From: Candidatus Mediterraneibacter gallistercoris
GTDB lineage: Bacteria; Bacillota_A; Clostridia; Lachnospirales; Lachnospiraceae
Assembly: GCA_019119745.1 (NCBI GenBank)
Contig: DWWI01000199.1
Coordinates: 1-36,443 of the forward strand
Length of the DNA: 36,443 nt
Reading direction: 5' to 3'
Shown piece after piece: positions 8,053-15,818 of this stretch. Each line of letters begins with the position of its first letter. Position 1 is the stretch's first letter. Under the pieces are notes generated by a model. That model ran no database searches and had not been told where the DNA came from. It saw only the letters and a program-made list of their open reading frames with translations. Both the position numbers and the translations under genes were made by a program.

Positions 8053-8505
8053 ATGCTGAAATTGGCAATGCGTATACAACAGAACAGAAAGATGAGGATC
8101 GCTCTCGTGCTTTGCGCGGGAGCGGTTGCGGCTGCCGGGGCAGTATATCTGTATTATCATAATCCTTACAGCCATCCGCTGCCCTGCGTTTTTCATCTGA
8201 TAACCGGTCTGTACTGCCCGGGATGCGGTGCGGGACGAGCATGCTATTCCATGCTTCATCTGAGGTTTATAGATGCGTTCTGTTATAATCCGCTTATGAC
8301 GGTCCTGCTTCCTCTGATCGGTTTGTATATTGCGGCCCGCGCGGTTGACTGGATGATAACGGGAGGCAATCATGTGGATGGCAAGATCAGCGTAAAGCTG
8401 CTGGTGTGGATTCTGGTGATTGTCTTCATATACGGAGCTCTTAGAAATATCCCTGTGTTTCCGTTTACGCTGCTTGCTCCGGGGGGACTTGCACTGATTT
8501 GGTGA
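8053..8505 (+). CDS. DUF2752 membrane protein
   Basis: The 150-residue product has three hydrophobic segments. It carries the DUF2752 signature: PCVFHLITGLYCPGCGAGRACYSMLH-type cysteine motif (CPGCGAGR) followed by LRFIDAFCYNPL. Function unknown. It is 18 nt downstream of the CD225 protein and shares its terminator, so the two are probably co-transcribed. The ribosome binding site AAAGGAA is a rather distant 12 nt from the ATG, so translation may be partly coupled to the gene before it. Confidence 0.88.
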   Translation: MLKLAMRIQQNRKMRIALVLCAGAVAAAGAVYLYYHNPYSHPLPCVFHLITGLYCPGCGAGRACYSMLHLRFIDAFCYNPLMTVLLPLIGLYIAARAVDWMITGGNHVDGKISVKLLVWILVIVFIYGALRNIPVFPFTLLAPGGLALIW

Positions 8506-8549
8506 AAACGTCTGAAGAAACAAAAACTTCAGGCGTTTCTTTTTGTTTT
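8505..8549 (+). terminator. Terminator after the CD225-DUF2752 pair
   Basis: AAACGTCTGAAG (8506-8517) pairs with CTTCAGGCGTTT (8527-8538) with a single G-U. CTTTTTGTTTT follows. It starts at the last base of the DUF2752 stop codon. Confidence 0.88.
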
Positions 8550-8575
8550 ACTAAGGGGCAGAGATATGGTATGAT
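8547..8575 (+). promoter_or_regulatory. Promoter of the pyr operon
   Basis: TTTACT (8547-8552) and TATGAT (8570-8575) with a TGG extended -10 are 17 nt apart. The deduced leader before pyrF is only about 35 nt. That is too short for a PyrR attenuator, and none is seen. Confidence 0.6.
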
Positions 8576-8617
8576 AATGGACAGGTATATCAGATTGTGA
8601 AAACGGAGGAAGAGCAG

Positions 8618-9544
8618 ATGATAAACAAATTAGTGGAAAAGATTAAAAAGACAGGAGCGCCGATCGTAGTCGGACTTGACCCGATGCTGAACTACATCCC
8701 GCAGCATGTGCAGGAGAAGGCGTTTGCAGAATACGGAGAAACACTGGAAGGAGCGGCAGAGGCAATCTGGCAGTTTAACAAGGAGATCGTGGATAAGACT
8801 TACGACCTGATCCCGGCTGTAAAGCCGCAGATCGCAATGTATGAGCAGTTCGGAGTGCCGGGTGTCATGGCGTTTAAGAAGACGGTGGATTACTGCAAGT
8901 CAAAAGATCTGGTAGTGATCGGAGATATCAAGAGAGGTGACATAGGTTCTACTTCCGCTGCCTATGCGACAGGGCATCTCGGCAAAGTGAAAGTGGGCAG
9001 TAAAGAATATGTTCCGTTTGATGAAGATTTTGCAACGGTAAATCCGTATCTTGGATCCGACGGAGTAAATCCGTTTATCAATGTATGTAAAGAAGAGAAG
9101 AAGGGAATCTTCGTACTTGTCAAGACGTCCAATCCGTCCAGCGGAGAATTCCAGGACAGACTGATCGACGGACGTCCGCTCTACGAGCTGGTCGGCGAGA
9201 AGGTAGCCGAGTGGGGCGCAGACTGCATGGGCGATGAGTACAGTTATGTGGGAGCCGTAGTCGGAGCAACTTATCCGGAGATGGGAAAAGTCCTCAGAAA
9301 GATCATGCCGAAAGCTTATATCCTTGTGCCGGGATACGGCGCGCAGGGCGGACAGGGCAAAGATCTGGTTCATTTCTTTAATGAAGACGGTCTGGGAGCT
9401 ATCGTAAACTCATCCAGAGGGATCATTGCGGCATATAAGCAGGAAGCTTATGCTAAATACGGCGCAGAGAACTTCGGCGACGCGTCCAGAGCAGCGGTTG
9501 AAGCAATGATCGCCGACATCAGCGGAGCGCTTGCAGGGAAATAA
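8618..9544 (+). CDS. pyrF: Orotidine 5'-phosphate decarboxylase, long (type 2) form
   Basis: This enzyme catalyses the last step to UMP, decarboxylating OMP in the cytoplasm. The 308-residue protein has the catalytic DxKxxD motif in GDIKRGDIGST (Asp103, Lys105, Asp108). It has the longer form found in many Clostridia rather than the about 230-residue type. I chose ATG 8618 over the upstream GTG 8597 because GGAGGA at 8605-8610 is 7 nt before it and conserved sequence starts with MINKLVEKI. It is the first gene of the pyrF-pyrK-pyrD-pyrE run; pyrK follows after 17 nt. Confidence 0.96.
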   Translation: MINKLVEKIKKTGAPIVVGLDPMLNYIPQHVQEKAFAEYGETLEGAAEAIWQFNKEIVDKTYDLIPAVKPQIAMYEQFGVPGVMAFKKTVDYCKSKDLVVIGDIKRGDIGSTSAAYATGHLGKVKVGSKEYVPFDEDFATVNPYLGSDGVNPFINVCKEEKKGIFVLVKTSNPSSGEFQDRLIDGRPLYELVGEKVAEWGADCMGDEYSYVGAVVGATYPEMGKVLRKIMPKAYILVPGYGAQGGQGKDLVHFFNEDGLGAIVNSSRGIIAAYKQEAYAKYGAENFGDASRAAVEAMIADISGALAGK

Positions 9545-9561
9545 GTATAAAAGGAGCAGTT

Positions 9562-10347
9562 ATGACAAGTAAGAAAAAAGAAAATGCGCAGGTCATCTCA
9601 CAGGAGAAGATCGCGCAGGATATCTACAGCATGTGGATTAAAACGAAGGCTGCGGCAGAGGCGAAACCGGGGCAGTTTATCTCCATGTATACCAACGACG
9701 GAAGCAAATTGCTTCCCCGTCCGATCAGTATCTGTGAGATTGATAAGGAAAATAGTAGTCTCCGTGTCGTGTACCGTGTCACGGGAAAGAATACGGGAAC
9801 AGAGGAGTTCTCAAAACTTCAGGCAGGGAATACGATCCCTGTGATCGGACCTCTCGGGAACGGGTTCCCGGTAGAGAAAGCAGTTGGAAAACGGGTGTCT
9901 CTGATGGGAGGAGGCATCGGTGTACCGCCGATCCTTGAGCTGGCAAAGCAGATGGAATGTGAGAAGAAACAGATCGTTGTGGGTTACCGTAATGCTGAGA
10001 CGTTCCTGCAGGAAGAATTTGAGCAGAACGGAGAAGTATATATTTCGACGGAAGACGGCAGTGTCGGTACCAAAGGAAATGTAATGGACGCCATCCGGGA
10101 GAATGCTCTTGAGGCGGATATCATTTACGCCTGCGGCCCGACGCCCATGCTGCGCGCGATCAAGGCGTATGCCGAAGAGAACGGTATCGAGTGTTACATT
10201 TCTCTTGAGGAACGCATGGCCTGCGGAATCGGCGCCTGTCTGGCGTGCGTGTGCCAGTCGAAAGAGAAGGATCATCACAGCAACGTACACAACAAGCGGA
10301 TCTGCAAAGACGGTCCGGTATTCCTTTCTACGGAGGTGGAGATCTGA
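9562..10347 (+). CDS. pyrK: Dihydroorotate dehydrogenase B, electron transfer subunit
   Basis: PyrK passes electrons from dihydroorotate, via FAD and a [2Fe-2S] cluster, to NAD+. It forms a complex with PyrD. The 261-residue protein has the FAD-binding LLPRPISI motif, the NAD-binding GGGIGVPPIL region, and C-terminal cluster cysteines in ACGIGACLACVC plus a later Cys (KRICKDGP). AAGGAG precedes ATG 9562. Its stop overlaps the pyrD start (TGATG arrangement at 10345-10349), as expected for a tightly coupled heteromer. Confidence 0.96.
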   Translation: MTSKKKENAQVISQEKIAQDIYSMWIKTKAAAEAKPGQFISMYTNDGSKLLPRPISICEIDKENSSLRVVYRVTGKNTGTEEFSKLQAGNTIPVIGPLGNGFPVEKAVGKRVSLMGGGIGVPPILELAKQMECEKKQIVVGYRNAETFLQEEFEQNGEVYISTEDGSVGTKGNVMDAIRENALEADIIYACGPTPMLRAIKAYAEENGIECYISLEERMACGIGACLACVCQSKEKDHHSNVHNKRICKDGPVFLSTEVEI

Positions 10348-11249
10348 TGAATATGAAAGTAAATATCGCCGGTGTAGAGTGGAAGAATCCCGTGACAGTG
10401 GCATCCGGTACATTTGGCTCGGGCGCAGAGTTCGCGGATTATGTGGATCTGAACCGTCTGGGCGCAGTGACGACTAAGGGTGTGGCAAATATACCGTGGA
10501 CGGGAAATCCGACTCCGAGAGTTGCAGAGACCTATGGGGGAATGATGAATGCCGTGGGACTTCAGAATCCGGGAATCGATGTGTTCTGTGAGAGAGATAT
10601 TCCGTTCTTAAGACAGTATGACACGAAGATTATCGTCAATGTGTGCGGAAAGTCCACGGAGGATTACTGCGAGGTGGTAGAAAGGCTGGCAGATGAGGAC
10701 GTGGATATGCTGGAGATTAATATTTCATGCCCGAATGTGAAAGAAGGCGGCATTGCTTTCGGCCAGAATCCGAAAGCGGCAGAGGATATTACAAAAGCGG
10801 TGAAGAAATACGCAAAACAGCCGGTGATCATGAAACTGAGCCCCAATGTGACAAGTATTGCAGAGATGGCAAAGGCTGTGGAAGCGGGCGGCGCTGATGC
10901 GGTTTCCCTGATCAATACGATCACGGGAATGAAGATAGATATAAATCGTAAGAGCTTTGTTCTGGCGAACAAGACGGGCGGTGTGTCCGGGCCGGCGATC
11001 CATCCGATCGCGGTGCGCATGGTATATGAGGCGGCAAATGCCGTGAGTGTGCCGATTATCGGAATGGGGGGCATATCTACTGCAGAGGATGCCATTGAGA
11101 TGATCCTTGCAGGGGCAAGTGCAGTGTCTGTCGGTACGGCGAATTTCCATGATCCGGGTGTGACGATGAAGATTGTGGACGGAATAGAAGAATATATGGA
11201 ACGACAGGGATTCCGGACGGTTGACGAAATGGTCGGAATTGTGAAATAA
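10347..11249 (+). CDS. pyrD: Dihydroorotate dehydrogenase B, catalytic subunit (class 1B)
   Basis: PyrD oxidises dihydroorotate to orotate using FMN. The 300-residue protein shows the class 1 active-site Cys128 in NISCPNVKEGG, FMN-contact NTITGMKID, and the phosphate-binding GGISTAEDA and GASAVSVGTA segments. ATG 10347 overlaps the pyrK stop, with GGAGGTG 8 nt upstream. Longer in-frame versions starting at 10245 would lie inside pyrK and are not supported. Confidence 0.97.
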   Translation: MNMKVNIAGVEWKNPVTVASGTFGSGAEFADYVDLNRLGAVTTKGVANIPWTGNPTPRVAETYGGMMNAVGLQNPGIDVFCERDIPFLRQYDTKIIVNVCGKSTEDYCEVVERLADEDVDMLEINISCPNVKEGGIAFGQNPKAAEDITKAVKKYAKQPVIMKLSPNVTSIAEMAKAVEAGGADAVSLINTITGMKIDINRKSFVLANKTGGVSGPAIHPIAVRMVYEAANAVSVPIIGMGGISTAEDAIEMILAGASAVSVGTANFHDPGVTMKIVDGIEEYMERQGFRTVDEMVGIVK

Positions 11250-11267
11250 TAACAGGGAGGTTATAAT

Positions 11268-11948
11268 ATGGAACGGTATAAGCAGGAATTTATACATTTT
11301 ATGGTGGACAGCGATGTACTTAAATTCGGAGAGTTCACACTGAAAAGCGGCAGAAAGTCCCCGTTCTTTATGAATGCGGGAGCTTATGTGACAGGATCAC
11401 AGTTAAAGAAACTGGGCGAATATTATGCCAAGGCGATCCACGACACATACGGCGATGATTTCGACGTACTTTTCGGGCCGGCATACAAGGGAATCCCGCT
11501 CAGTGTTGTGACAGCCATCGCGTACAGCGAACTGTACGGAAAGGAAGTCCGCTATTGTTCAGACCGCAAAGAGGAGAAAGACCACGGCGCAGATAAGGGA
11601 AGCTTCCTCGGCAGCAAGTTAAAAGACGGGGACCGCGTGATCATGATCGAGGATGTGACTACATCCGGAAAGTCTATGGAGGAGACTGTGCCGAAGGTAA
11701 GAGGAGCGGCAGATGTCACAATCGTCGGACTTATCGTATCTCTGAACAGAATGGAAGTCGGAAAAGGCGGAGAGAAATGCGCATTGGACGAGATTAAAGA
11801 TCTCTATGGATTCGACACGGCGGCGATCGTGACGATGGAAGAAGTGGTCGAGTGCCTGTACAATAAAGAATATAACGGAAAAGTTGTCATCGATGATACA
11901 TTAAAGGCAGCGATTGATACATACTATGAAACATACGGTGTAAAATAA
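11268..11948 (+). CDS. pyrE: Orotate phosphoribosyltransferase
   Basis: PyrE joins orotate and PRPP to give OMP. The 226-residue protein carries the PRPP motif VIMIEDVTTSGKS with the adjacent acidic pair Glu128-Asp129, the flexible-loop RKEEKDHG, and FGPAYKGIP. AGGGAGG lies about 8 nt before ATG 11268. It closes the enzymatic part of the operon, and a short membrane-peptide gene follows after 13 nt. Confidence 0.97.
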   Translation: MERYKQEFIHFMVDSDVLKFGEFTLKSGRKSPFFMNAGAYVTGSQLKKLGEYYAKAIHDTYGDDFDVLFGPAYKGIPLSVVTAIAYSELYGKEVRYCSDRKEEKDHGADKGSFLGSKLKDGDRVIMIEDVTTSGKSMEETVPKVRGAADVTIVGLIVSLNRMEVGKGGEKCALDEIKDLYGFDTAAIVTMEEVVECLYNKEYNGKVVIDDTLKAAIDTYYETYGVK

Positions 11949-11961
11949 GGAGGCGCGTGTT

Positions 11962-12111
11962 ATGGAAAAGGCATATATGACAATGAAAAACAGCGGTGCG
12001 GGAAACATTGCAGTCGGGATCATAATTCTGGTAGTCGGGATCACGGCAGGTGTCCTTTCCATCGTGAGCGGCGCGAACCTGCTGAAACATAAAAAAGAAA
12101 TCACGTTTTAA
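11962..12111 (+). CDS. 49-residue single-pass membrane peptide at the end of the pyr operon
   Basis: An ATG at 11962 with AAGGAGG 8 nt upstream opens a 49-codon frame ending at TAA 12109-12111. The product has a polar N-terminus, one hydrophobic helix (about residues 15-40, IAVGIIILVVGITAGVLSIV) and a basic tail (KHKKE). I recognise no family. The good ribosome binding site and 13-nt spacing to pyrE argue that it is a real gene co-transcribed with the operon. Whether it has anything to do with pyrimidines is unknown. Confidence 0.82.
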   Translation: MEKAYMTMKNSGAGNIAVGIIILVVGITAGVLSIVSGANLLKHKKEITF

Positions 12112-12128
12112 GTGAGAACAGACAGTAT

Positions 12129-12158
12129 AAGGGGGCGGCAGAAGGCCGGTCCCCTTTT
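12129..12158 (+). terminator. Possible terminator after the pyr operon
   Basis: AAGGGG (12129-12134) pairs with CCCCTT (12151-12156), with an inner GGC/GCC pair. The T-run is only four long, so termination may be weak and some read-through into the VanZ-like gene is plausible. Confidence 0.5.
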
Positions 12159-12179
12159 CAGAGTGTCAGGAGAATTATC

Positions 12180-12656
12180 TTGGGTATAAAAAAGGCGAGT
12201 GTTATCAGGGCGTTTGGAAAAGTCCTGTTTCTATTATATGTCGGGTTTTTGATCTATTTTCTGTTTGTTGCAGAGTGGTATGGGAGAACTGAGATCGCGG
12301 AAGACTACCGGTATAATCTGGAACTTTTCAAAGAGATCAGACGTTTCATCACATACAGAGAACAGCTTGGCACATTTACGGTATTTGCCAATCTGTTCGG
12401 GAATATACTTATTTTTGTCCCGTATGGATTTTTTATTTCTATGGCAAGCAAGTCGAGAGGCTTTTTTAAAACTCTCTTCTGCAGTATGGGGCTGAGCCTG
12501 TGCGTGGAAATCGTACAGCTCTTTACAAGAGTGGGCAGTTTTGACGTAGATGATATCCTGCTCAACACCATCGGAGGTGTGCTGGGGTATATTTTATTTG
12601 CGATATGTAATCGAATAAGGAGAAGATATCATGTTCGGAATCGGAAAAAGCGCTGA
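12180..12656 (+). CDS. VanZ-like family membrane protein
   Basis: The 158-residue protein has four hydrophobic segments and the VanZ-like signature: NLFGNILIFVPYGFF followed by CVEIVQLFTRVGSFDVDDILLNTIGGVLGY. VanZ gives low-level teicoplanin resistance in enterococci, but most genomic homologues have no known role. The start is TTG 12180 with AGGAGA 6 nt before it. The 3' end overlaps the next gene by 26 nt, so the pair is translationally linked. Confidence 0.9.
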   Translation: MGIKKASVIRAFGKVLFLLYVGFLIYFLFVAEWYGRTEIAEDYRYNLELFKEIRRFITYREQLGTFTVFANLFGNILIFVPYGFFISMASKSRGFFKTLFCSMGLSLCVEIVQLFTRVGSFDVDDILLNTIGGVLGYILFAICNRIRRRYHVRNRKKR

Positions 12657-13002
12657 GGAGCGTCAGAGAGAAAAAGAGAGGAAAAAGCGGGGAGCAAGGA
12701 AATACGGGCAGGCTAACTATAAGCATTCCCGTAAGGGTGTTGTGTCCTGTATAAGCAGTATCGGCGGGCTGGTTATTCTGGCAGGCTGTATTTTCTATGC
12801 GTTTTTGGCAAGAGGAAATGCGAACGGGATCATCGGCGGGCTCGCCGTCCTTTCGCTGGTACTGTCTATTAACGGAATACGCCTTGCAATCGGCGGTTTC
12901 CATGAGCGTGAACGAAATTACCTGACATGCAAGATCGGTCTCCCGGCCGGTTTTGTGTCAGTAATCTTTTTTCTTGCAATATTCATAGGCGGCTTAAGTT
13001 GA
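12631..13002 (+). CDS. Small membrane protein of unknown function (possibly DUF6142)
   Basis: The 123-residue product has a strongly charged N-terminus (about 5-35, EERQREKERKKRGARK) and then three hydrophobic segments. I do not firmly recognise it; it may belong to the DUF6142 family. AAGGAG lies 9 nt before ATG 12631, inside the end of the VanZ-like gene. A 19-nt gap leads to the aminopeptidase gene, so the three probably form one transcript. Confidence 0.8.
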   Translation: MFGIGKSAEERQREKERKKRGARKYGQANYKHSRKGVVSCISSIGGLVILAGCIFYAFLARGNANGIIGGLAVLSLVLSINGIRLAIGGFHERERNYLTCKIGLPAGFVSVIFFLAIFIGGLS

Positions 13003-13021
13003 TAAAAGGAGGTCTTAGTGA

Positions 13022-15100
13022 ATGAATATAAGAGAAATACAAAAAGAAAAGAACGAGCAGTATGAAGAGCGCCATGTCCTTGCGGTCGGCAGGCTCAGGG
13101 GGATCGTCTCCGAGGAGACGGTGCCGGAGCAGTATCTGTCTTATTTCCAGGATGTGGCGATCTTTTTATTAGAACTTGAAAACGTGAGACGTAAAGTGGA
13201 AAACGGTGAATGGGAACGGTACAGCATCGAAGAGATGAAGAGCCTTAACGAGATCCTCTACAGTGACGTTCTGGGAGAACATTACGCCAGCAGTTATGCC
13301 AATCCGGCTTATGCAGCAGAAAAATTCGGTCTGGAAATGGGACAGCTGTTGAGTATGCTCTATGCAGAGATGCGTTCCGGGATCCCATATTCATTTGAGA
13401 ACAGGATGGATTATCTGACCATTCTGTTTGAGCTGTTTATTGAAGTTTACAACAGATTTGAAAGCGAAACCCTTCCGGAACCGGATGAAATCCGTGATAT
13501 TTTCTACTGGTATGCAAGCGATTACTGCGATGTGTTCCTTGCCGACAGAATTATGGAGCAGATCGATCCGGCATATTCCTTTGCAGCCGATATCATAGAA
13601 AACGCGGATCTGGAAAATGACCGTTATCTCTACAGATTCGGTGAATATATTACGGAAAATGAGCTTGGGACAGCGCGGCATCTGCGTACGCTGCCGGAAG
13701 AGACACTCAAGAAGATGGCGGATGTATATACAGAAGGGTACCGCATCGGATTTATCAACACAGGGAAGGATCTGTCGAAAAAGTCGGTGGTGAATATCCG
13801 TTACAGTCTCGGTTTTGAAAAAGTGATCCGTATTGCCATAGAGAATTTCCGTCAGATGGGACTTAAACCGGTCATCTACCGCGCTGCTTCCGGCGTTATC
13901 ACAAAGAGGGAGCACCACAAGATCGGATATTACGGCGCGGTGCCGAACTGGCAGTATGAGTACGATCACCGTCAGGATCAGGCGCTCTTTATGGACAAAC
14001 GGTATATTGAGCGGCGTCTGGAAGTGGCGCGTACGGTCTACGAGCAGCATAAAGATCAGGCCGCGCAGTTTGCCGGCCCGGCGGTCATGGAGACATTCGG
14101 GGAAAAGCCGTTCTCACCGAAGGCGGTGCCGGAGGCTCCTTCTTATAATGAGGAACAGAAGAAACTGGCGGTCAGTTATGACAGCCGGTCCGGACAGCTG
14201 ACCAATGAATATATCAAAGGAGAAGAGCGCAGCTTTACCATTGTAGCTTATCCGGTGCCTGAGATCGGAGAAAAATATCCGGAAATCTTCGATGAAGTGA
14301 TCCGTATCAATACACTGGATGCGAAGCTATACGAGAAAGTACAGCAGACAATGATCGATGCCCTTGATCAGGGAGAATACGTTCATGTGAAAGGCAAGGG
14401 AGAGAACCGGACAGATATTAAAGTAAAACTGTATCACCTTAACGATCCCGAAAAAGAGACAATTTTTGAGAACTGTGTGGCGGATGTCAACATACCGGTG
14501 GGCGAGGTATTTACTTCTCCCGTACTTGAGGGCACGTCGGGGGTGCTCCACGTCAGCCGGGTATATCTGGAGGGACTGCAGTATACGGATCTGGAGCTGA
14601 CCTTCGAGGATGGGAAAATTACGGATTACCGCTGCGGGAACTTTGATGATCCCGAAGAGGGACGCAGATATATTGAGGATAATGTATTGAAAGGCCATCA
14701 GTCACTTTCTCTCGGTGAATTTGCCATCGGCACGAATACGACAGCCTATGTGGCGGGAAAGAAATACGGTATCGAGGACAAGATGCCGATCCTCATCGCA
14801 GAGAAGACCGGTCCTCATTTTGCGGTGGGCGATACCTGCTATTCATGGAGCGAGGATATCCGTGTTTATAATCCGAACGGCAAGGAGATCGTGGCAAAGG
14901 ATAATTCGGTTTCACTGAACCGGAAAGAGGATGTGTCAAAAGCCTACTTTAACTGCCATACAGATATAACCATACCTTATGAAGAGTTAGAAGAAATAAG
15001 TGTAGTGACAAAAGATGGGAAACACATTATACTAATAAAAGACGGAAGATTTGTTCTGCCGGGGACGGAAGTTTTAAACGAGCCGTTAGAGAAACATTAA
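13022..15100 (+). CDS. M29-type aminopeptidase with a long N-terminal extension
   Basis: The C-terminal half of this 692-residue protein matches thermophilic/M29 metallo-aminopeptidases, which use two metal ions to release N-terminal residues from peptides. Candidate metal ligands are Glu495 (PVGEVFTSP), Glu566 (LGEFAIGTN), His599 (GPHFAVGD), His646 and Asp648 (CHTDI), with Tyr607 near the site. Ordinary M29 enzymes are about 400 residues long. Here an extra, mostly helical N-terminal region of about 280-330 residues precedes the catalytic part, and I do not recognise it. There is no signal peptide, so it should be cytosolic. AAAGGAGG is close upstream. purE follows after 12 nt. Confidence 0.85.
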   Translation: MNIREIQKEKNEQYEERHVLAVGRLRGIVSEETVPEQYLSYFQDVAIFLLELENVRRKVENGEWERYSIEEMKSLNEILYSDVLGEHYASSYANPAYAAEKFGLEMGQLLSMLYAEMRSGIPYSFENRMDYLTILFELFIEVYNRFESETLPEPDEIRDIFYWYASDYCDVFLADRIMEQIDPAYSFAADIIENADLENDRYLYRFGEYITENELGTARHLRTLPEETLKKMADVYTEGYRIGFINTGKDLSKKSVVNIRYSLGFEKVIRIAIENFRQMGLKPVIYRAASGVITKREHHKIGYYGAVPNWQYEYDHRQDQALFMDKRYIERRLEVARTVYEQHKDQAAQFAGPAVMETFGEKPFSPKAVPEAPSYNEEQKKLAVSYDSRSGQLTNEYIKGEERSFTIVAYPVPEIGEKYPEIFDEVIRINTLDAKLYEKVQQTMIDALDQGEYVHVKGKGENRTDIKVKLYHLNDPEKETIFENCVADVNIPVGEVFTSPVLEGTSGVLHVSRVYLEGLQYTDLELTFEDGKITDYRCGNFDDPEEGRRYIEDNVLKGHQSLSLGEFAIGTNTTAYVAGKKYGIEDKMPILIAEKTGPHFAVGDTCYSWSEDIRVYNPNGKEIVAKDNSVSLNRKEDVSKAYFNCHTDITIPYEELEEISVVTKDGKHIILIKDGRFVLPGTEVLNEPLEKH

Positions 15101-15112
15101 TAAGGAGGAGTT

Positions 15113-15625
15113 ATGATGCCAAAAGTAGCAATCGTAATGGGCAGCGACTCGGACCTGAAGGTTATGAGCAAGGCTGCTTCAATGCTTGAAAAACTGGGAA
15201 TCGACTATGAGATGACAATCATTTCCGCGCACAGGATGCCGGATACATTCTTTGACTGGGCGAAAGGAGCCGAAGGAAGAGGCGTAAAGGTAATTATCGC
15301 GGGAGCAGGAATGGCAGCTCACCTTCCGGGAATGTGCGCAGCGCTCTTCACGATGCCGGTGATCGGTGTGCCGATGTCCGGAAAGAATCTGGATGGTATG
15401 GACGCACTTTACTCCATCGTACAGATGCCGCCGGGAATCCCGGTAGCGACAGTTGCCATTGACGGAGGAATGAATGCGGCGATCCTTGCGGCGAAGATCC
15501 TTGCCGTGTCAGATCCGGAGATCCTTCAGAAACTGAAAGACTATTCGGAAGAGATGAAAGCCGGTGTTCAGGCAAAGGCAGACAAGCTGCACGAGATCGG
15601 ATATGAAGCATATATAAAGCAATAG
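15113..15625 (+). CDS. purE: N5-carboxyaminoimidazole ribonucleotide mutase (class I PurE)
   Basis: This enzyme moves the carboxylate of N5-CAIR to give CAIR in purine synthesis. The 170-residue protein shows GSDSDLKVM, SAHRMPD (active-site His), GAGMAAHLPGM and MSGKNLDGMDALYSIVQMP, all standard. AAGGAGG is just upstream; ATG 15113 or the next codon could be the start. No purK partner is in the window. A folded element separates it from purM. Confidence 0.97.
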   Translation: MMPKVAIVMGSDSDLKVMSKAASMLEKLGIDYEMTIISAHRMPDTFFDWAKGAEGRGVKVIIAGAGMAAHLPGMCAALFTMPVIGVPMSGKNLDGMDALYSIVQMPPGIPVATVAIDGGMNAAILAAKILAVSDPEILQKLKDYSEEMKAGVQAKADKLHEIGYEAYIKQ

Positions 15626-15775
15626 TTCAGTCATCTGACGTCAGGAGACGGATTTATGCTTGCATAAGAATCCGGCGCCTGACAGTCAGATGAACTGAGC
15701 GCCAGTATATGAGCAAAACAGCGGCGATAGCCGCAATAAGCACGAAGTGCGGTTTTGCGAATAGCGCTGCTGAAC
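15625..15775. repeat. Highly structured 151-nt intergenic element between purE and purM
   Basis: Outer arms GTTCAG (15625-15630) and CTGAAC (15770-15775) enclose two complex folds. Fold one pairs CATCTGA/TCAGATG, GTCAGG/CCTGAC and GGATT-TATGC/GCATA-AATCC (15632-15692). Fold two is a three-way junction: AGCGC/GCGCT, GCAAAAC/GTTTTGC, and inner hairpins GCGGC-GATA-GCCGC and GCAC-GAA-GTGC (15698-15768). The left GTTCAG segment (TCAGT) can instead pair with ACTGA at 15694-15698, so two folds compete. There is no T-run, so it is not an ordinary terminator. It could be a palindromic mobile repeat or an operon-internal RNA element. Confidence 0.8.
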
Positions 15776-15818
15776 GAAAATTACGAAAAATCAAGAATAA
15801 TTAACAGGAGAGCAGAGA

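Noticed and set aside
15625..15775. Transcription terminator between purE and purM
   Set aside because: No T-run follows any stem, and purM-purN-purD have no evident separate promoter.
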